This document shows, piece by piece, positions 43,065 through 51,940 of a stretch of DNA of 64,000 nucleotides. How positions within the stretch are numbered: position 1 is the stretch's first letter; every line of letters starts with the position of its first letter. Location of the stretch: NCBI GenBank assembly GCA_905221605.1, contig CAJNDS010002125.1, positions 327,809-391,808 on the forward strand, given 5' to 3'. This stretch comes from Symbiodinium natans (lineage: Eukaryota > Sar > Dinophyceae > Suessiales > Symbiodiniaceae). The notes under the pieces are model-generated. The model made no database searches. It saw only the letters and a list, made by a program, of their open reading frames with translations, and was not told where the DNA came from. Position numbers and translations under genes: made by a program.

Positions 43065-43378
43065 CCTTCGCTTCAACTTTCTTTTGGAAGTTGACGAAGC
43101 GTAAGCAACAAGAAGCCCCCGGATGAGGACGAGGATGCTTGACGGTGTTTACGCTGAAAACCTGGCGCAGAGATGCCTGCCCCTCTTTACACGAACTGCC
43201 GTTAGAACCCCGAGTCTGTGTTGAGTTGCCTCTCTTGCCATGTTGCCAATGATGCAAGTTGCGAGCTTGAGCCTCAGGGTTCAGGGTTCAGGGTGACGAA
43301 ACTCTCACTTTCCAGAGCTCTTGGTTCTTCTAGCACTCGTTGATGCAGAGAAGACCACTTGGGGGCTCGACTACTGCT

Positions 43379-43504
43379 TGCTTAAGAACCCCAAAAGAGT
43401 ATCCCTACAGTTCCCTTAATAAGGGAGAATATGCTTTTAATCCCTATATTTCCCTTAATAAGGGAGAGAATATGCTTTCATTTTTTGGGGGGTTCTCTTA
43501 AGCA
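43379..43504. mobile_element. MITE-like element, about 125 bp
   Basis: Ends are inverted repeats: GCTTAAGAACCCCAAAA on the left and TTTTGGGGGGTTCTCTTAAGC on the right. Inside are two copies of CCCTTAATAAGGGAGA(GA)ATATGCTTT (43413-43437 and 43452-43478), themselves with palindromic cores. It has no coding capacity. Confidence 0.55.
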
Positions 43505-43610
43505 ATCAGCAGCTCGGCAGGCACCCCCCCGACCCCCCAAATGCCACACAGTGCATCCCTGGCCTCGGCTGTCGACGCCTGGGCACGAAGCTCCGTCACC
43601 AGGGCCGAAG

Positions 43611-43785
43611 CCTATGCTCCCCTTAGAACCTTATCAAAACACCCTTATTAAAGAAGCTTATTGAAGAACCTTATTAAAGAACCTTATGAAAGAACCTTAT
43701 TGAAGAACCTTATTTAAAGTAGTATGTTTAATATCCTCTTGGGTTTTATTATACACAAGAATAACTCCCAAGGGGGATATAGAAG
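43611..43785. repeat. Hairpin repeat, copy 1
   Basis: It starts CCCCTTAGAACCTTAT and contains AATATCCTCTTGGG with the inverted partner CCCAAGGGGGATAT about 30 bp later. A diverged relative lies at 44203-44300 with the same order of blocks, so this is a dispersed family. Between the blocks here is a GAACCTTATTAAA tandem expansion. Confidence 0.55.
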
Positions 43786-44202
43786 CTGGGTTGCCCAGCA
43801 ACCTAGGATTAAAACATCGTGCCCCTTTCTGGCTTAAGGAAGTTATGAGCGAACCTTTTTCCCGAGAAAAAGGAAAGGAATAAGGGCGCTACTGGGCATC
43901 CTAGGACATGCACCCAAGCTTTGGTCAGCGAAAGACATGCAGGCGTTGGGACTTAGCTTCTATACACAAGCTCGCAAGAATGTTGTACCGCGCTGGAATC
44001 GCAGGTGGTCCCTAAACCCTAAACCCTAAACCCTGAACCCTGAACCCTAAACCTTAAACCGGCTAGCCAGCCTCACGGCGCTCGGAGGCCAAGGTCTCAT
44101 CGCGGCTGACCTCAGCAAGGCAGATCTTTGCCCCGGCACTTTCATGATCCTCGTAGTGGCCAATCAGCGCGGCAGGGTTGGTTCAAGCTCCTCTATACTT
44201 CC

Positions 44203-44300
44203 CTTAGAACCTTAATAAAAAAATAATACAAAACCATATTTTTAATATCCTCTTGGGATTTATATAAACAAATTTTTTTTATAAAAAAAATGGGGATATA
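44203..44300. repeat. Hairpin repeat, copy 2
   Basis: Matches copy 1 through TTCCCTTAGAACCTTA, TTTTAATATCCTCTTGGG and GGGGATATAG, but lacks the tandem expansion and has T/A homopolymers in the loop. Confidence 0.5.
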
Positions 44301-44505
44301 GTCCTAGGTCCTGGCGGTTGGACAAGCGCCCAGGTGATGGTCAAGGGTACCCAATCACTGGGGAGCACATCGTTCTGCAACTTTGCAAGTTAATAGGGGG
44401 CACAGCGCCGCGTGGCCAGACAAGTGCCTAGCTGATGCTCATGGTGCTCACCTCCCGCCTCAGCCTACATCGCGAAACCCTAAACCTTAAACCCTAAACC
44501 CTAAA

Positions 44506-44510
44506 CCCTA
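44506..44510 (+). repeat. Target site duplication, left (CCCTA)
   Basis: The last five bases before the 5' LTR are CCCTA, part of a CCCTAAA array. The same five bases directly follow the 3' LTR (53348-53352). Because the target is itself repetitive, the length could be misjudged by a few bases. Confidence 0.75.
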
Positions 44511-44797
44511 TGCGGAGCTGCAACTGGTATTGTAGAAAGGAGTTAGTGTTGGGTGTTGGAAGGGTCAACGTGCCCGGAAACCCTTTATGGCTCAAGATGG
44601 CCAAGAGCCGTCAGCTTTTGTTGAAAAAGTACGTACGCCTGGGGTTGGGTTTAACGGGTTGGAGTAGTCCCGTCCCTTCTCCCTTATCCTGTCCCCTTAG
44701 GGGTGGGTGTTCTTGTTTCTGGTTCGATCTGGGAAATCCATATAGGCGACTGTTGAGGGTTGGTTTCTTTCCCTGTTCCCTTTCGGTTGCCCCCGTA
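44511..44797 (+). repeat. 5' LTR
   Basis: Starts TGCGGAGCTGC and ends TTGCCCCCGTA (5'-TG...TA-3' rather than TG...CA). It matches 53063-53347 apart from G/A (CAACGTGCCC against CAACGTACCC) and an extra CC after GGAGTAGT. It should contain the promoter and the start of R; neither can be placed by eye. Confidence 0.92.
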
Positions 44798-44810
44798 GGT
44801 TATGAGCCCA
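44798..44810 (+). promoter_or_regulatory. Primer-binding site for half tRNA-iMet
   Basis: GGTTATGAGCCCA starts at the base after the LTR. It is complementary to the anticodon stem-loop of eukaryotic initiator tRNA-Met (GGGCUCAUAACC), not to a tRNA 3' end. Copia of Drosophila and Ty5 of yeast prime from the same internal part of this tRNA, using a fragment cut in the anticodon arm. Confidence 0.8.
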
Positions 44811-44864
44811 AATTAGGTTCCCTGCGGTTGAGTGTTCTCTTCAGATCTTTGGGATCAAGAAGCA

Positions 44865-45731
44865 ATGCCTTCTCCCAAGCGATGGCTCCAACCTTCCTCG
44901 GATGGTGGACAGAATGGTGGAGCTGGAAATGGTGCAGCTGAGTCTCTGGGTGAAAGGGCGGTGCTGGAAGAGGTGATGCCTGGCGCTGAAGAACATCTGG
45001 AAGAAGCCTTGGTTGCAGAAGACCCCAACGTGGGTATGAATCCCAATGTGGATATGGTTAGCAATGCTGAAGCTGAAGGACGTGCTGTCTCTGTATCGCC
45101 AAAGCCTGGTGAAAAAAGGAACTGGGATGCGACTGGTGGTATAGACCGTGAAATGGAGGTGACTGTTTTACGCGTGTTGCAAAAACATGGGTATCAGCCG
45201 TCGACTTCGACTTCGGGCCGAATGGTAGACCAAGGGTCTCAGACCGATCTGATTGGAGAAGTGCTGCAAGCGGCCAGGAGGCCTCTGAACAAGATTAAAG
45301 GGGATCCCTCTGCGAGTTCCCAAGGTGGTGGAAGCGGTTACGAACAGAAGGGTGCGGACAGCTTTGAAGCTGCACCAGCTGCTGAATACGCCATGGGGGA
45401 GGAGGAGATCTTACAGATGGAGGCTGAAAGGTTGCGCCAGTTGTCAGAAGAAGAGGATGAGATGCGTCAAGTCTCTGAAAGGGATGGTTTTCGGAAAGAT
45501 GAGCATCTGATCAAAGCGTGCGATGGGACAACGTGGGAATGGCACTTCCATGAAGATGGGAGACAATATTACTACTGCCTGGATACGCAGGAAAGCAAGT
45601 GGACGTTGCCGGTTGTAGGTGAAAAGATGAAGGGTCTCCTTCGGGCAATGAGCTGGAAATGGAGGCTGCACTGGGTTCTTCATCCTCTACTCCGACGCCT
45701 GAGTCTACGAGGGCATTCCAGGGTAGTGTAA
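44865..45731 (+). CDS. LTR element ORF1: acidic protein with WW domain
   Basis: Starts MPSPKRWLQPSSDG (an in-frame ATG upstream at 44832 is less likely). It is acidic and of low complexity, with a possible coiled segment (EEILQMEAERLRQLSEEEDE). Near its end is a WW-like domain, WEWHFHEDGRQYYYCLDTQE then SKWTLP, with both Trp, the YYY core and the final Pro. WW domains bind Pro-rich ligands. The frame closes at 45731, but the reading frame at -1 has been open since 45623 and carries ORF2, so ORF1 and ORF2 probably form one product by frameshift, splicing or an indel. After about 45623 the ORF1 translation turns basic and unlike the rest, supporting a switch there. Confidence 0.65.
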   Translation: MPSPKRWLQPSSDGGQNGGAGNGAAESLGERAVLEEVMPGAEEHLEEALVAEDPNVGMNPNVDMVSNAEAEGRAVSVSPKPGEKRNWDATGGIDREMEVTVLRVLQKHGYQPSTSTSGRMVDQGSQTDLIGEVLQAARRPLNKIKGDPSASSQGGGSGYEQKGADSFEAAPAAEYAMGEEEILQMEAERLRQLSEEEDEMRQVSERDGFRKDEHLIKACDGTTWEWHFHEDGRQYYYCLDTQESKWTLPVVGEKMKGLLRAMSWKWRLHWVLHPLLRRLSLRGHSRVV

Positions 45732-48700
45732 ATAGTGTAGGTGAAAAAGATTTTTCCTCTACTATCAGGGATAGCGGTCCTAGGGCTGGTGGTGACGCCC
45801 CGACCTCGGGTTCTCCTGATGAGGAGGGGATTCCTGGAAACCGAGCAGACATCGCTGGAGCTCAACATCTGGATCGGGAAGAAATGGAAGCGCTTTCTGA
45901 GGGTGTGGCAGCGGTGGAATCGGTGGGTCCAGAAGAAAAAATGCCCAATGTGGTGATCGGAACTGTGTCGGCTGCAGAAGAGAGAGTGGTGGATGTGGTA
46001 CCTGTCGTTCAGGAAGGTGGTCCTGGAGATTTGGAAGACGGAGGGAAAAAGTTGTCTGTTACGACTGAGGAGGTCTCTTCGTTTGGTGCCAAGAATCCTG
46101 CCATTCAAGGGGAAAAAGAAGCTTCTGGAATAGCTGGAGACACGGAAGATCTGAAAGATGAGGCCTGGAGCGCCAATGATGCGCGGGTCAATGTGCCAGA
46201 TAGTACCTGGAGTGCAAAGGAAGCACGGGTTGAGGCGCATATGGTGTCACGTTCCACGGGCGACTGCAACAATGGGGCGCAGGTCTCCGCAGCAGCTGAT
46301 GACGGAGGTTCACAGGTGGACGCACTGGTGCAACCTGAAGTTAGCTGCGAGGAACGAAATGGCAAGGGCTACACCGGAGCCGATGAGGCAGCTGTGGTCA
46401 ATGATGGTGGCAATTCTCCTTTGGAAACCATGGAACCAAAGGAGCCTGCGGTGGAAGAAAATGTACCTGCCGTGGATGATCAATTCAATAGCCCTGCAGT
46501 GGAAGAAAATTTGCCTGCTGCAGAAGGTGAGACAAAAGACTCCAATGATGGGTCCACTCCCATGAAGGGAGAAGTATTGCCGTCTGGAAGCTCGCCGGAA
46601 GTCGACACCGAGCGAACTGCAGCAGATGAGGCAAGGCCATTGGCTGGAAAAAAGGAAGGTCCTGAGCCCCTGGAGCACAAGATGGATGATCTTGTGGGAC
46701 TCGTGCAGGAGCCGGACGAGCAGTGTGACCCAAAGGTGAAGACAAAGGATGCGCCAGGAGCCGATGATACAGAGATGGTTTCTGAAGAGCATGCAAAGAA
46801 AGTGCCCCGAGCGGGAGCCTTGGAATCACCTGGGGAACATTGCTACCAAGAGGGAGATGAGATCATGGGTCTAGTGCGCTGCATCAATGGGTATGGAGCC
46901 TTTTTGGACCATGGTGATGTGAATGTATTGATTCCTGCAGAAGGGAACAACGCACATCAGTTCAAATTTGGTGATACTGTCAATGGAACAGTGAAGCGAG
47001 TGGAAGATGATGGTACCATAATCTTGGACACCTTTCTGGTTTTGGAAGAGGACGAGGAGGACTCTTCTTCGACGCTGCGTAAATGGAAACCCAGCGGCTG
47101 GAGTACGTGGTGGACAGATTCATGGTATGCTGGTCAATGGTACCAAGATTCCGGCAGTCAATGGGACTGGAAACGGGAAGAAGAGCAATCCGATGAAGGG
47201 CTTGCTGTACAGGAGTTATCCTCAGAAGAACGAGAGGAAAGGCAACTTTATGGAGAAAAGATCTATAAAGCTCTTCTTGAGGATGGAAACGCTGATAAGG
47301 CCTATGTGGGCAAAATCACTGGGATGCTGTTGGGTCGCCCAATGGAAGAGCTACAGGAGTGTGTTGCAGATCATGCATTCCTCAATGCGGAAGCTCGGCG
47401 CGCGTATGGCATCTTGCAAAGTGATGGTTGGGAACCTGATGGTACGGAAAGCACAGGTTTGGGAAAGATATCCACTTTTCCCCGAAAACAGTACCACAAC
47501 GCGCTTTTCGAACTGGCATGCAGAAAAAGGAGATTTACTCGACCAGTTGTGGGTGAAGCGGTGGCAATGGTGCTGAGTCAAGGGGAAGATGAACTTTGGA
47601 ACGCGCTTTGGTTGGACACCAAGCGATTTTTGCAGGAGCTTGATGGTGCAGTACAATCCATGAGTAAAAGGGAGAACAAGCCAATGGAAGCCTACATGGA
47701 TACTGACCAGTACAAAAAGGCTCACATGACTCCACAGACTGTGTCACCTGGATACAGCAAGCTGTGCAAGTTCTTCAATAAGGGAAGGTGTCGCAATGGT
47801 GATGGGTGTCCCTATGAGCATCGTCGTTATGGTGAAGGTTGGCCAGAAGGAGGATCAACTGAGCCAAAGAACAGCCAAGAAGCTGGAGATGAGGATGGGA
47901 ACATCGGTGACCCTCCCACAGAGGAAGGCGCAGTGGATGAGGCACAGCAGGAGCGGGAGGATTTAGCCTTCCGGGCCAAGTACAACTTTGGTAAAGGTGC
48001 ATCAAAGGGTGAACCTACGTCGGGTGAGCCAAAAGGTCGGCTGTGTCTGTATTACAATCAAGGTGGTTGTAAATATGGGACTACATGCAGGTATCTTCAC
48101 AACGATGACATAGCATTGGAAGGGACTTGGGAGCCCGGCAAATCTTGGGACAATGCTTCCAGGAAGGCACTAAGGGACGCGGGGTTCCACCATTGCTGTT
48201 TCGATTATTACATCAGAGGACGTTGCCGGAAAGGGTCAAATTTCTGCAAGTACTCCCACGACGAGATGTCAGATGAGCGGCTGACGCACCTGAAACACTT
48301 GGTACATGTGGCCAATCAGGTCCGGTTTGAAAAAGAGAGAGGATGGGAGATTTCGGACAGGAGCACTTTTCAGCTACCTGCGAGTGGGGGAGCTGAATCT
48401 TCATCATCCTCGGCACCAAAAGCGCTGCAAATGACCAATGTGTCACAAAAAGAAGGTGAAAAGGGTATCCTGGATGAAGCAGAAGATGATGAACAAAAGC
48501 ATTCGGTGGCGCAGTCCACTGGTACTCGGCTTCAAAATCCAGAGGAGCCAATTGAAAATTGGATGGCTCGCAACGAACACCTTTGGGTGTATACCCCTCA
48601 TGTAAGTGAGGTGATGATTACACTTGGTGTGACCAACGTGTCGGACTTGCAAGAGTTCATCTTTGTGGAAGATTTGGTTGACAAAGGGATCAACAAAGTG

Positions 48701-51700
48701 ACAGCATGCAAAATTCTGCAATTGGTTGGTGGTGTCCGATATCGTCCGGGAGGACCGGAAAAAGCAGTTCCTTCCGATGCATCTGTACGGGTACAACAAT
48801 CTTCTGGGAGCAAGGGAACTGGAAGAGAGGCGGTGCGAACCCTCACTCAGGTGCGTGAAGCTGAAGGCTCCGGTGCAAAAATAATGCCGAGAGGCTCCTA
48901 TCGGGAGCTTTTTGATAAGGTCAGGTGCCGTGATGCTTGGATGCTTGCGCAGAGGTCTCCGCTGTGCGTACAGAAGCTGCAGTTGGTGGGAGTTGGAATG
49001 CCGCCGGTGAACCCGCCAACAAAACAGTATCGGTCAAGATCAAACCCTGTAAGAAGGGGAAGGTCCTTGCTGGATAAAAAACAGGTGCGACAGGTGCCAC
49101 GCTCTCGTTCACAACGACGAGTGCAACCGGCGGAAGTGGTGGAAAAGCCAAAGCCACTGGAACTGAAGCCTCGTGGTGGGTTGTCGTATCGGTTCAGCAG
49201 AGCGTGGGCAGATGTGGTGGATGATGATGAACAGGCGGAGGCTTTGGTCTCTTATGCCGCTTCCTCAAGCGATTCAAGCGAGGAGGAGACCAATGCCGCG
49301 CAACGCATGAGGGAAATCTTTTTGCAAGAAAGGGATTCACAGAGAACTGCGATTCGTGGCAATGTTCCGCTGGGTGGTTCTTCAGGCCCCAATGACGGGC
49401 CGAAAAAGTCGGTTCACCTTGGCGAAGGGCGCGACAAAGCGTCGCGGGGGGAGACCCGCCAAGAAGTGACTTCACAAGTGTTTTCGCTACCACAACCTTC
49501 TCGTCGAACTGAACAGTCTCAAAAAAGAGCAAGGGATGGCTCAGCTATAGTTGGTTCGCTGGCGGTGGGCTCCACGGATGAGGTTTTACCTGGGCAAGGT
49601 GTTGCTGGACAGGTGAATGTATCTGAAAGCGCTCAAGTTCTTCCTGGGCAAGAAGTGGCTGGACAGGAGACGGCGCTGGAAGGAGCAGTGCAAATTTCTG
49701 GCGAGGAGACTGACCAAAAAGAAGGAGAAGGTGGGAGCAATGAACTCCGTGGTGATGGTGCGAAGATATTGGATGTTTGTCCGGTGAAGAAGGACCCTCA
49801 GCAATTGCTGGTTAAAGGTCTTCTGACTCGGATTTATTGGAAGGTTGCTGTTGGCAAGTTGCCTGTGGGGCAAAGAGGCTGCCAGAAGGGGTCCAATAAG
49901 ATGGATCGAAATTTGGTTATTAGCATGTCATCCGAGGGTGCAAGCGAACAGGATGAGAACCTGGCACTGGAGGACGATGCTGATCAGTCAATGGGTGATG
50001 GTGCGATGGTGGTTATGGTGTATGATCCAGGAACGCTGATTCAGTCGCCAACAACTGATTGGGTTATGCGTCGCGGTCTGACCGATCGTACCATCTGGCC
50101 AGCAATAGCGGCTACGGCGCAGAGGATATGTGCTGAAATGGTTCAAGTGGATGAAATGAATGCCCAGCTAGGGACTGGAGCACTCCTTTTTCAAAGGAGA
50201 GATCAAGGATATTATGGTGATTTGCATCATTCGTTCCATGACAATCCGTGCTTGCCGGCGGTGGGAAATTACCCTCTTTCGGTGATGGGTGCATTGCTAT
50301 CTCCTGGTCTGGAAGGGGAATTCAAAAATACTGATAAGTTTGGAACTGCTATGGAGGCAATTGCCTATGATTGGAGTCGCAGTCCAGGCATGGAAGTTCA
50401 CATTGAACTTATGGCGAGGGTAGCCAAATTGGTTCATTCTTTCCTTACCCCAGGAGCTCAAGGGTCAGTGATGATTTCGGAATTTCTCTGGCAGCGCGGG
50501 AGGGCTCAATTGATGGAGTTCCTTCAGGCGGCGACTTGCGCTGATCAATTGGAGGTTCTCTGGAGAAGGATGGACGACGATGCTGATGAAGAAGTGGATC
50601 CTTCGACAGCGGTGCTGGAAGTTCTTGGACCGGAGGTTGCGGTACTTGATCAAGGGAACAATGAATCCCTTATCCCCATTGAAGATGCTGGAGGTGAGAC
50701 AATTGGTGACACTGGAAGGGATGGCAAAGCGCCAGAAGTTTCTCCGGAAGAGGAGACATCCAGTGGGTCATCAAGACTGGCGGACACAAGGATTTTCTTG
50801 TGGTCAGTGTACTCCCGCGTTGCTTCCAATTTCTCTACGCAGGACCGCACTACTGGTAAGATCTTTGACAGCACAAAAGGGTATCCTGGTGAAGGACCAA
50901 ACAATGGTGACAATCCTTCCTCTAAGAGGAACTTACCCTGGATCTCGGAAGACTACCTCGACGAAGTGGTGTCAAAAAAGATGGAAAGGTCTTCAGATAT
51001 GGATGGGTTGGATGGGTTTGTTCCGGGAAGTGAGGGACCGTTGGAAAAGGTAGAGGTGGAGAATGTTACTGCCTCTAAAATTCTTATGGCTCTTTGGAAG
51101 AAGGGATATAGAGCTGGGTATAGGAGGTTGTGTCGTTTGAACACATCTGGATGCAAGGTTGGAGCAATGAAACGTCCAATCAAAAGGGTGCAGAAGATCG
51201 GCGCTAGAAAGGCCTTCCTGAAAATGTTCAATGTTTTTGGATCGTCTCAGCATGGCTCAGGAGCTGGCGGAAAACCAATCATGAAGGTGGTAGGACCAAG
51301 GCCAGGTTTTCCAGCTGTACTCCAAGCATCAAATACTGATAGCACCTTGGGTGAAGGGAGCAGTTCTCAGGCACATGGCAATGTTCATGTAGAGCAGAAT
51401 CGCCCTATGGACCGGTACGAGGCAGAGCGCTTGGAGAAGAGGAAGAAAGGCTTCTGCTATTGGTTCAGCAAGGGAAAAGATCGCTGCAAATTTGGTGAAG
51501 ACTGCAAATTCATCCATTCAGAAGATGATGTGGTGCTGCATTCATATTGGTGCAAATACTATGTGGCGGGGAGACCCTGCTTCGCTGGAAAGGAGTGTGC
51601 GTTCTCGCATGATGCAACTGGTGTGAGGTGCATCCAGTTTGCTCAGTCTGGGAAGTGTCGTTATGGTGACAGGCGTGTCTTCGAGCATGGTGATCCGCTG

Positions 51701-51940
51701 GAAGAACAGAGGCCAAGGTCTCCAAGGACGCCCCCAAGGGATGGTCCAAGGAGAAGTTCTGGTGCAAAAGGTGGAGAAAAGGAGATCTCTCCTGAACAGT
51801 TCGATGATGGTGAGGAGGATTTTATGGTTTATGACGATGATACCAAAATGACGGAACTGTTGATGGAGGCGATTTCATTTCTGTCCAATGGCAAGCCAGA
51901 TTTGGCTCGAGCAGAGGCGGACCCTTGTTCAAACTCCTGA
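45659..51940 (+). CDS. LTR element ORF2: 2093-residue S1/SAM/CCCH RNA-binding protein
   Basis: The first 390 residues are acidic and repetitive. An S1-like OB fold follows (about 395-458: GLVRCINGYGAFLDHGDVNV, GDTVNGTVKRVEDDG). Three CCCH fingers lie at about 700-865 (CKFFNKGRCRNGDGCPYEH; CLYYNQGGCKYGTTCRYLH; CFDYYIRGRCRKGSNFCKYS), then a SAM-like helical domain (about 965-1030: ENWMARNEHLWVYT, DLVDKGINKVTACKILQL) and a short Arg/Ser-rich stretch. A long unrecognised region (about 1400-1900) contains QGYYGDLHHSFHDNPCLPA. Three more fingers end the protein (about 1930-2000); in the sixth the third Cys is Arg. No catalytic motif is found. It is likely a nucleocapsid-like or RNP-forming protein binding element RNA; this is inference. 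Confidence 0.75.
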   Translation: MEAALGSSSSTPTPESTRAFQGSVNSVGEKDFSSTIRDSGPRAGGDAPTSGSPDEEGIPGNRADIAGAQHLDREEMEALSEGVAAVESVGPEEKMPNVVIGTVSAAEERVVDVVPVVQEGGPGDLEDGGKKLSVTTEEVSSFGAKNPAIQGEKEASGIAGDTEDLKDEAWSANDARVNVPDSTWSAKEARVEAHMVSRSTGDCNNGAQVSAAADDGGSQVDALVQPEVSCEERNGKGYTGADEAAVVNDGGNSPLETMEPKEPAVEENVPAVDDQFNSPAVEENLPAAEGETKDSNDGSTPMKGEVLPSGSSPEVDTERTAADEARPLAGKKEGPEPLEHKMDDLVGLVQEPDEQCDPKVKTKDAPGADDTEMVSEEHAKKVPRAGALESPGEHCYQEGDEIMGLVRCINGYGAFLDHGDVNVLIPAEGNNAHQFKFGDTVNGTVKRVEDDGTIILDTFLVLEEDEEDSSSTLRKWKPSGWSTWWTDSWYAGQWYQDSGSQWDWKREEEQSDEGLAVQELSSEEREERQLYGEKIYKALLEDGNADKAYVGKITGMLLGRPMEELQECVADHAFLNAEARRAYGILQSDGWEPDGTESTGLGKISTFPRKQYHNALFELACRKRRFTRPVVGEAVAMVLSQGEDELWNALWLDTKRFLQELDGAVQSMSKRENKPMEAYMDTDQYKKAHMTPQTVSPGYSKLCKFFNKGRCRNGDGCPYEHRRYGEGWPEGGSTEPKNSQEAGDEDGNIGDPPTEEGAVDEAQQEREDLAFRAKYNFGKGASKGEPTSGEPKGRLCLYYNQGGCKYGTTCRYLHNDDIALEGTWEPGKSWDNASRKALRDAGFHHCCFDYYIRGRCRKGSNFCKYSHDEMSDERLTHLKHLVHVANQVRFEKERGWEISDRSTFQLPASGGAESSSSSAPKALQMTNVSQKEGEKGILDEAEDDEQKHSVAQSTGTRLQNPEEPIENWMARNEHLWVYTPHVSEVMITLGVTNVSDLQEFIFVEDLVDKGINKVTACKILQLVGGVRYRPGGPEKAVPSDASVRVQQSSGSKGTGREAVRTLTQVREAEGSGAKIMPRGSYRELFDKVRCRDAWMLAQRSPLCVQKLQLVGVGMPPVNPPTKQYRSRSNPVRRGRSLLDKKQVRQVPRSRSQRRVQPAEVVEKPKPLELKPRGGLSYRFSRAWADVVDDDEQAEALVSYAASSSDSSEEETNAAQRMREIFLQERDSQRTAIRGNVPLGGSSGPNDGPKKSVHLGEGRDKASRGETRQEVTSQVFSLPQPSRRTEQSQKRARDGSAIVGSLAVGSTDEVLPGQGVAGQVNVSESAQVLPGQEVAGQETALEGAVQISGEETDQKEGEGGSNELRGDGAKILDVCPVKKDPQQLLVKGLLTRIYWKVAVGKLPVGQRGCQKGSNKMDRNLVISMSSEGASEQDENLALEDDADQSMGDGAMVVMVYDPGTLIQSPTTDWVMRRGLTDRTIWPAIAATAQRICAEMVQVDEMNAQLGTGALLFQRRDQGYYGDLHHSFHDNPCLPAVGNYPLSVMGALLSPGLEGEFKNTDKFGTAMEAIAYDWSRSPGMEVHIELMARVAKLVHSFLTPGAQGSVMISEFLWQRGRAQLMEFLQAATCADQLEVLWRRMDDDADEEVDPSTAVLEVLGPEVAVLDQGNNESLIPIEDAGGETIGDTGRDGKAPEVSPEEETSSGSSRLADTRIFLWSVYSRVASNFSTQDRTTGKIFDSTKGYPGEGPNNGDNPSSKRNLPWISEDYLDEVVSKKMERSSDMDGLDGFVPGSEGPLEKVEVENVTASKILMALWKKGYRAGYRRLCRLNTSGCKVGAMKRPIKRVQKIGARKAFLKMFNVFGSSQHGSGAGGKPIMKVVGPRPGFPAVLQASNTDSTLGEGSSSQAHGNVHVEQNRPMDRYEAERLEKRKKGFCYWFSKGKDRCKFGEDCKFIHSEDDVVLHSYWCKYYVAGRPCFAGKECAFSHDATGVRCIQFAQSGKCRYGDRRVFEHGDPLEEQRPRSPRTPPRDGPRRSSGAKGGEKEISPEQFDDGEEDFMVYDDDTKMTELLMEAISFLSNGKPDLARAEADPCSNS

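Larger units (their letters stand above)
43065..44505. other. Spacer rich in small inverted-repeat elements
   Basis: It contains the 5' flank of the receptor gene, two kinds of small inverted-repeat sequence (listed separately), tandem GAACCTTATTAAA-like units at about 43640-43715 and short CCCTAAA tracts near 44015-44060 and 44475-44510. No gene is seen. Confidence 0.6.

Noticed and set aside
44581-44596. LTR segment CCCTTTATGGCTCAAG, resembling the end of the dinoflagellate spliced leader (CCATTTTGGCTCAAG)
   Set aside because: It has two mismatches in the last 15 bases and no match further upstream, and it lies inside the LTR in both copies, so chance similarity is as likely as a relic leader.
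44510-44941. Plus-strand frame starting in the 5' LTR (MRSCNWYCRKELVLGVGR...) and its partner at 52927-53250
   Set aside because: Both are translations of the LTR itself and differ where the LTR copies have the 2-bp indel; the frame has no relation to the internal ORFs.
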